Part shown: positions 28,156 through 32,770 of the stretch, piece after piece | Numbering within the stretch: the stretch's first letter is position 1 | Layout of the letters: each line of letters begins with the position of its first letter | Assembly (NCBI GenBank): GCA_949293185.1 | Contig: CASFCQ010000018.1 | Coordinates: 1 to 32,770 of the forward strand | Source: an uncultured bacterium | GTDB lineage: Bacteria; Cyanobacteriota; Vampirovibrionia; Gastranaerophilales; Gastranaerophilaceae | Length of the DNA stretch: 32,770 bases | Reading direction: 5' to 3' | Made by a program: the position numbers and the translations under genes | The notes under the pieces: generated by a model | What the model was told of the DNA's origin: nothing | What the model saw: the letters and a program-made list of their open reading frames with translations, nothing else | Databases searched by the model: none

Positions 28156-29566
28156 TTTTCCTGATTCCGTTTAAATTATCCAAAATATAAAATCTTTCCG
28201 TCATCAAAAGAGTTGCGGGTTTTGATTTATACAGCACTTCTTCTTCTGGTACGGCAAGCGAACTGAAAAGATAATATATTTTTTTATTTTTGAATTTTTG
28301 CATATTTTTTTCCTGAATTTCAGGAGGCACAAACTCATCAGCTCTGGTATCGTAACCGTATGTATAAAAACCATCGGTCTGCGGATAATAAAATTTATAA
28401 CCCTTTGCATAAGCCGCAATACTGCTTGTAAAAATAGGTCTGTTAGTCACGATAATATCGTTGTTATCTATATTATTTTTTATAAATTCCGCTGTTGCTT
28501 TACTGCCGGAATAATCGTATTTTAAATCATTTTTTATTAACTGTATTCCAAGCGGTATGCTCAAACCAAAAAACAAAATAAGAACCAGATTATATACAAT
28601 TTTTTTTGCTAAATTCAACTCATTCTGTAAAAATACTACCCAAAAACAAAACAACAACACGGTCAAGCCCGCCCACACTTTTTCCGGTGCAGACATCCAG
28701 ATATAGTTATATATAACAAACTGGTAGGCAATATTTACCAAAAACGCCGCAAACAAACGTTTATTCTCAACAAAAATAATAACACCCGACCCAATCAGCA
28801 ATAAAGAAAGAAGTATCCCCCTGATATTACCCATTACACCAAAAAGATTAATCATATATGTTATAAATGTTTTTGTCCAAAAACCGTCCGCGAGCATAAT
28901 ATACTCAGATACACTCTCGTTTTTATGAGGGCAGGTAAAAATATACAAACTTAAAAACAATACCGGCAAAAATGTTATTAAAAAAGGAGCTATGTATTTT
29001 TTCAAATTATCCTTATTTTTAAATATATTGTCATAGAAAAACAACGCACCCATAACCGTACAAAAACTGCACATTAATACATGAGTCTGCGATAACAGCG
29101 CAAGAACTATTGCATAGTGATATGGCTTTTCCTTTTGCTGCGGATAAAAAATTGCCAGCAAAAAAATTAATAAAGGTATTAAAGAATAACTCCTTGAAAG
29201 CACCGGCAGCCAGTAAACAAAACCGGCACTAAAAAGTACACATACCTTGCTTAAAATATTAAAAGGTGATTTCCACAAAAATACTGCCGCAGCCGCTGTC
29301 ATAAACAACCAGCTCACTACCTGCATAGAAAGCACGGATAAACCGGTTTTTGCAAACGGAAAAACCATAAAATACCACAAAAGAGGATGCCCCTCTATCC
29401 TGACATGTTTAATAACTTCAATAATATTCAAATCTCTTACAACAAGCCAGACCTGTGCTTCATCACGCCACACTTCGTGGTGCAAAACAGTAAACAGCGT
29501 TACTGCCGCATATAAAATAATACAAATTATATTTAACAAATGAGTATAATATTTTTTATTTTCCAT
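28133..29566 (-). CDS. GT-C type membrane glycosyltransferase, paralog 6
   Basis: A 477-aa multi-pass protein with HHEVWRDEAQVW, where Arg replaces the Ala of paralogs 1-5 next to the acidic pair, then IEGHPLLWY, SRSYSLIP and QTHVLM. The C-terminal domain begins YDYSGSKATAEFI and ends in a short basic tail (KNDKNKNQ) encoded within the overlap with paralog 5. ATG at 29566 has only a distant AGGA upstream. Together with paralog 7 it forms the WRDE subgroup. Confidence 0.8.
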   Translation of the reverse strand: MENKKYYTHLLNIICIILYAAVTLFTVLHHEVWRDEAQVWLVVRDLNIIEVIKHVRIEGHPLLWYFMVFPFAKTGLSVLSMQVVSWLFMTAAAAVFLWKSPFNILSKVCVLFSAGFVYWLPVLSRSYSLIPLLIFLLAIFYPQQKEKPYHYAIVLALLSQTHVLMCSFCTVMGALFFYDNIFKNKDNLKKYIAPFLITFLPVLFLSLYIFTCPHKNESVSEYIMLADGFWTKTFITYMINLFGVMGNIRGILLSLLLIGSGVIIFVENKRLFAAFLVNIAYQFVIYNYIWMSAPEKVWAGLTVLLFCFWVVFLQNELNLAKKIVYNLVLILFFGLSIPLGIQLIKNDLKYDYSGSKATAEFIKNNIDNNDIIVTNRPIFTSSIAAYAKGYKFYYPQTDGFYTYGYDTRADEFVPPEIQEKNMQKFKNKKIYYLFSSLAVPEEEVLYKSKPATLLMTERFYILDNLNGIRKNDKNKNQ

Positions 29567-29589
29567 AATTAATTTTATTATCCTGCTGA

Positions 29590-30990
29590 TTATTCATCCT
29601 GTATTATAAAGAAAAATTCCGTCACTATAAGTGTATTTTTATCGGAAACAAAAATAATTTTTTTGTCAGTTTGCGGAAACCCCAGCGCACTGTAAAGATA
29701 ATAGATTTTTTTATCCTTTAACTTTTCCGGTTTGTTAAACGTAAACGGTTTGGACTCAATATATTTTTGAGCATAAGCATATGAATAATAATTGTCATAC
29801 AAAGGTGTATAAAATTTTCTTTCCGCAGGCAAATAAGCAATAGCCCCCGCACTGGTCAAATCATTTGTAGAAACCAGCACCGCATCTTTTTCAATATTAT
29901 TTTTTATAAACTCCGCAACTCTTTTACTGCCGGAATAATCATACAGGTAATCGTTTTTATACAGCATATAAGAAAGGTTAAAAGATAATCCGAATAATAA
30001 GATAACAAGTATGTTAATAAAAACTTTTTTCAATTTTGACAACCCGCTGTCTTGCAAAACAATCCAAAAACCAAAAAGCAAAACAATCAAAGACAAAACA
30101 GCTTTTTCGTTTGAAACCCCGCAGCCGCCGCAAATATATATTGCCAGCTGGTACAAAAATCCTGCAAATGTAATAAAAAATACTTTTTTATTCTCCCGAA
30201 AAACAACTGCCAAAGCGCACAAAATACTAACCGCAGCAATAAAAAGAACAAATTTATTGCTTAAATACATGTTTGTTAAAAACCAGTTGCACTGTTCCCA
30301 AATTTTTTCCGCACAAAAAAGATTCAAGGGCTGAACATTCACGCTGAGGTTTTTTAAAGGACTCGAAAAAACATAAACAACAATGGAAAGTAATGACAAC
30401 ACCGCCACGGCAAAAGATATTAAACAATCTTTTTTATTACCATTGTTTTTTATAATGTTTTCGTATCCGAAAACAGTCGCAGCTGCAGTACAAAAACCAA
30501 ACATTAATACATGCGTGTTAGCTAGCAAAATATTCAAAAAAGAATAAATATAAGGATGCTGCCTTTGTTTGTTATAAAAAACAGCCATCAAAAAAATAAA
30601 TAAAGGTATTATTGAATAATTTCTTGATAAAACAGTCAGAGAATACAAAAAACCGGCACTGAATAAAACACAAATTTTGCTCAATCTGCTAAACGGCGAA
30701 AACCATAAAAATACTCCTGCTGCTGCAGCCATAAAACAAAAACTTAAAAGCTGCATGGAAATAACAGGCAGCTTAAGTTTAGCCAAAGGCAACACCAGAA
30801 AATACCACAAAAGCGGATGTCCCTCGACTCTTACATGGTCAAAAATGCCAAATAAATTCAAATCTCTGACAACCAGCCATACCTGTCCCTCATCACGCCA
30901 TATTTCATGATGAAAAATCCCGATTAACCCTAATATAAGAAAAATAATAAATACGATTATATTAAATTTATTTTTTAAGATTGCCTTCAT
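29590..30990 (-). CDS. GT-C type membrane glycosyltransferase, paralog 7 (first in array)
   Basis: A 466-aa multi-pass protein and the promoter-proximal gene of the array. It has HHEIWRDEGQVW (Gly replaces Ala after the acidic pair), VEGHPLLWY, SRNYSI (Asn replaces Ser) and NTHVLMFGF, and a C-terminal domain from YDYSGSKRVAEFI. Its N-terminal segment is shorter than in the others. It is transcribed divergently from gtrA, with only 48 bases between the two start codons. Confidence 0.8.
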   Translation of the reverse strand: MKAILKNKFNIIVFIIFLILGLIGIFHHEIWRDEGQVWLVVRDLNLFGIFDHVRVEGHPLLWYFLVLPLAKLKLPVISMQLLSFCFMAAAAGVFLWFSPFSRLSKICVLFSAGFLYSLTVLSRNYSIIPLFIFLMAVFYNKQRQHPYIYSFLNILLANTHVLMFGFCTAAATVFGYENIIKNNGNKKDCLISFAVAVLSLLSIVVYVFSSPLKNLSVNVQPLNLFCAEKIWEQCNWFLTNMYLSNKFVLFIAAVSILCALAVVFRENKKVFFITFAGFLYQLAIYICGGCGVSNEKAVLSLIVLLFGFWIVLQDSGLSKLKKVFINILVILLFGLSFNLSYMLYKNDYLYDYSGSKRVAEFIKNNIEKDAVLVSTNDLTSAGAIAYLPAERKFYTPLYDNYYSYAYAQKYIESKPFTFNKPEKLKDKKIYYLYSALGFPQTDKKIIFVSDKNTLIVTEFFFIIQDE

Positions 30991-31020
30991 TTATTTAATA
31001 AAGTTTTTTCCATCTCTCTT

Positions 31021-31034
31021 TTATAATATTATAA
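31021..31034. promoter_or_regulatory. Palindromic -10 region shared by gtrA and the glycosyltransferase array
   Basis: TTATAATATTATAA is a perfect 14-bp palindrome that places TATAAT on the plus strand at 31022-31027 and on the minus strand at 31033-31028. The plus-strand start would fall about four bases before the gtrA ATG, and the minus-strand start about 30 bases before the paralog 7 ATG. Good -35 elements are not obvious on either side. Confidence 0.55.
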
Positions 31035-31038
31035 AATT

Positions 31039-31413
31039 ATGAAAACAAACTGGCTTTTTGTAAAATTTATACTTGTCGGAGTTTTGAATACAGCCTTTGG
31101 CTACTTTATTTTTGCACTGCTTTTGTTCTTGGGTTTGCATTATACGCTGGCTGTTATCCTATCGACCGTTGCAGGAGTGTTGTTTAACTTTAAAACAACA
31201 GGTATGCTTGTTTTTAAAAATAATAACAACAAACTTATATTTAAATTTGTTGCAGTTTATGCCATAACCTCTGCAGTTGGTATAATTATTTTACGCCTGG
31301 CAGAACTTGCTCACATAAATCTTTACATAGCAGGACTGTTTTCAACAGGCTTATGCGCAATAATATCATTTTTACTGAATAAGAATTGGGTGTTTAAATA
31401 TGAAAAAAATTAG
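31039..31413 (+). CDS. GtrA-like membrane protein
   Basis: A 124-aa protein with four hydrophobic segments. FVKFILVGVLNTAFGYFIFALLL at the start and FLLNKNWVFK at the end are the classic GtrA family pattern. In serotype-converting gtr clusters GtrA is thought to flip undecaprenyl-phosphate-linked glucose across the inner membrane; other relatives act in arabinan or teichoic-acid pathways. Its stop overlaps the following transferase by 14 bases, so the two proteins are probably made together. No ribosome site is present, and a -10 lies immediately upstream. Confidence 0.9.
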   Translation: MKTNWLFVKFILVGVLNTAFGYFIFALLLFLGLHYTLAVILSTVAGVLFNFKTTGMLVFKNNNNKLIFKFVAVYAITSAVGIIILRLAELAHINLYIAGLFSTGLCAIISFLLNKNWVFKYEKN

Positions 31414-32338
31414 CCTTGTTTCAAGCTGTTACAACGAAGAAGAAAACATAGACACTCTCTATGAAAGAGTAACAAAAGCCATTGAACCCTTTTGCAGCAA
31501 ATACGAGTTTGAATACATCCTGCTGGATAACGGCTCAACCGACAACACAGCACAAAAACTGAAAGACCTCGCTCAAAAAGACAACAGAATAAAAGTTATA
31601 TTAAATACCCGCAATTTCGGTCATATACGCTCCCCGTATTACGGAATGATACAGGCTGACGGAGATGCTGTTATTTACCTTGCCTCAGACCTGCAAGACC
31701 CGCCCGAACTCATAAAAGACTTTATAGAAAAATGGGAACAGGGCTACATGATAGTACTGGGCAAAAAAACAAAGAGCGAAGAATCAATACTGATGTTTTT
31801 AATCCGCAGCGCATATTATGAACTCATCTCAAGAATTGCCGACGACGACTCCGGACTTGTAAAAAACTGTACGGGCTTTGGCTTGTACGACCATAAAGTT
31901 ATAGAAATAATAAAAAGCTTGGACGACCCGTACCCTTATTTAAGAGGACTCATCTGTGATATAGGTTATGAAAAAGCATTTGTGGAATTTACCCAGCCGA
32001 CAAGAAAAAGAGGAATCACAAAAAACAACTTCTACACACTTTATGACAATGCAATGATTGGTATAGTAAAACACTCTAAAGTCCCGCTAAGGATTATGAC
32101 ATTTTTAGGCTTTGGTTTTTCATTCCTCAGCCTTTTGATTGCATTTTTATACTTTATTCTAAAACTCATTTTCTGGGAAGAATTTACCCTGGGTATGGCA
32201 CCGATTATTATCAGTATTTTCTTCTTTGCATCTGTACAACTATTTTGTCTCGGGGTTCTCGGAGAATATATCGGCGCAATTTATACCAGAGTAAATAAAA
32301 AACCCGTTGTCGTGGAAAAAGAAAGAATAAACTTTTGA
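31400..32338 (+). CDS. GtrB-type family 2 glycosyltransferase (undecaprenyl-phosphate sugar synthase)
   Basis: It probably transfers a sugar from a nucleotide donor to undecaprenyl phosphate on the cytoplasmic face. The 312 aa open with a GT2 fold (ISLVSSCYNEEENI, 4-17; DNGSTDNT, 43-50). The metal/donor motif SDLQDPPE has its Asp at 97 and 100, and two C-terminal membrane helices (about 228-260 and 268-296) enclose the family's LGVLGEYIGAIYTRV stretch. DNGSTD replaces the common DDGSTD. Its partner is gtrA, with a 14-base overlap, and the divergent GT-C array is the likely consumer of the lipid-linked sugar. The sugar cannot be read from the sequence. Confidence 0.9.
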   Translation: MKKISLVSSCYNEEENIDTLYERVTKAIEPFCSKYEFEYILLDNGSTDNTAQKLKDLAQKDNRIKVILNTRNFGHIRSPYYGMIQADGDAVIYLASDLQDPPELIKDFIEKWEQGYMIVLGKKTKSEESILMFLIRSAYYELISRIADDDSGLVKNCTGFGLYDHKVIEIIKSLDDPYPYLRGLICDIGYEKAFVEFTQPTRKRGITKNNFYTLYDNAMIGIVKHSKVPLRIMTFLGFGFSFLSLLIAFLYFILKLIFWEEFTLGMAPIIISIFFFASVQLFCLGVLGEYIGAIYTRVNKKPVVVEKERINF

Positions 32339-32354
32339 TTTTTCATATATTAAC

Positions 32355-32379
32355 TTTTGTAAAAATACAAAAATTTTTT
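32355..32379 (+). terminator. Weak terminator after gtrB-type gene
   Basis: TTTTGTA (32355-32361) pairs with TACAAAA (32366-32372), followed by ATTTTTT. The stem is AT-rich with one G-C pair, so termination may be inefficient. Confidence 0.4.
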
Positions 32380-32496
32380 CTAAAGTTTTTTCTTCTCTGA
32401 CCGAAATAAACAAAAGTAAGGATTAGTGTGCAAAATTTTAGCCTCTGTCTTTATTAATGTAACCCACGGGAAATATTTTTAAAAAGGGCAAGAATA

Positions 32497-32770
32497 ATGG
32501 ATAGAAAAAAAGTTTCAAAAAACAGTCAAAAATGCTTATATAACAATATTTTACCCCCCCCCCCGAAACTCTGTAATTCAGTAATATCAAGGGTTTTAGG
32601 AGGTTTTTGTTTTAATTTAAATACAAACCGCAGCGATGAATGCTGCAGAATGACACTGCTTCGCGGCGTGCAAACAGCCGCCTTGACCCTTGCACTGTCT
32701 TTCTTCATCGCAGCACCGGCAATGGCAGCAGATACACCGCCTGTACCAACCTTGGACAACCTCCACAATC
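32497..32770 (+). CDS. N-terminal part of an exported protein with an internal C11 tract (runs off the window)
   Basis: ATG at 32497 follows AAAAAGGG at about ten bases and opens a frame that stays open to the window end (91 codons). After a basic start (MDRKKVSKNSQK) and four prolines coded by an 11-C run (32554-32564), a signal-peptide-like stretch follows: LLRGVQTAALTLALSFFIAAP, with a good cleavage site AMA|AD near residue 79. The mature part begins DTPPVPTLDNLHN. An internal ATG at 32650 would start a standard signal peptide directly but has no ribosome site. The long segment before the hydrophobic helix resembles extended signal peptides of large surface proteins. Base composition from about 32630 is more GC-rich than the surroundings. 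The function of the mature protein is not visible. Confidence 0.65.
   Translation, partial: MDRKKVSKNSQKCLYNNILPPPPKLCNSVISRVLGGFCFNLNTNRSDECCRMTLLRGVQTAALTLALSFFIAAPAMAADTPPVPTLDNLHN
32554..32564 (+). repeat. Homopolymeric C11 tract inside a reading frame
   Basis: Eleven consecutive C in an AT-rich region. With 11 C the frame is open; with 12 it reaches TAA after four more codons, and with 10 it reaches TAA within about seven codons. Such tracts change length by slipped-strand mispairing and switch genes on and off. A length error from sequencing is also possible. Confidence 0.8.

Noticed and set aside
32526-32768. 80-codon minus-strand ORF at the right edge
   Set aside because: It is the complement of the exported-protein frame; the plus-strand frame has a ribosome site and a proper signal peptide.

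Overview
The window is about 32.8 kb of AT-rich bacterial chromosome. It most resembles a non-photosynthetic gut cyanobacterial relative of the Gastranaerophilales (Melainabacteria/Vampirovibrionia) type. That placement is an inference. It rests on the F1-ATPase beta and epsilon genes forming their own two-gene unit (the arrangement usual in cyanobacteria and plastids), on a hypothetical protein with a 'DTVSFSGK' stretch near its N-terminus that I associate from memory with this group, and on base composition. No rRNA, tRNA, CRISPR array or intact insertion sequence is visible.

Layout. 1-5.1 kb: pyruvate phosphate dikinase (ppdK), a probable 24-residue membrane peptide on the opposite strand, then an OppD-type ATPase overlapping dapF. 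5.1-5.8 kb: a gene-poor stretch with an orphan minus-strand terminator, hairpins and a 44-codon ORF. 5.8-10 kb: gltX-bioG-bioC-antiporter, tightly packed; bioG and bioC act in early biotin synthesis. 10-12.7 kb: two lineage-type hypothetical proteins, thyX, an intergenic region rich in inverted repeats, and an XRE regulator that looks truncated. 12.8-16.9 kb: thrB, atpD-atpC, a YitT-family membrane protein and a second XRE regulator. 17.1-19.2 kb: groES-groEL, split by a structured repeat.

19.3-32.8 kb: the most distinctive region. Seven paralogous multi-pass membrane proteins of the GT-C glycosyltransferase type and one DUF2142 protein lie head to tail on the minus strand. They diverge, from a shared palindromic -10 region, from a gtrA-gtrB pair on the plus strand. 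The likely logic (inference) is that GtrB loads a sugar onto undecaprenyl phosphate, GtrA helps flip it, and the GT-C enzymes use lipid-linked sugars outside the cytoplasmic membrane. Just beyond lies the start of an exported protein whose reading frame runs through an 11-C tract. Both neighbouring tract lengths (10 or 12 C) would cause early termination, so this looks like a phase-variable surface or secreted protein beside a surface-glycosylation locus.

Other signals: a roughly 58-nt, three-stem repeat present after both thyX and groES, with stems that differ in sequence but still pair and with a near copy of the host gene's 3' end on its far side; a perfect 19-bp inverted repeat downstream of thyX; and three genes that appear to be transcribed without a Shine-Dalgarno leader.
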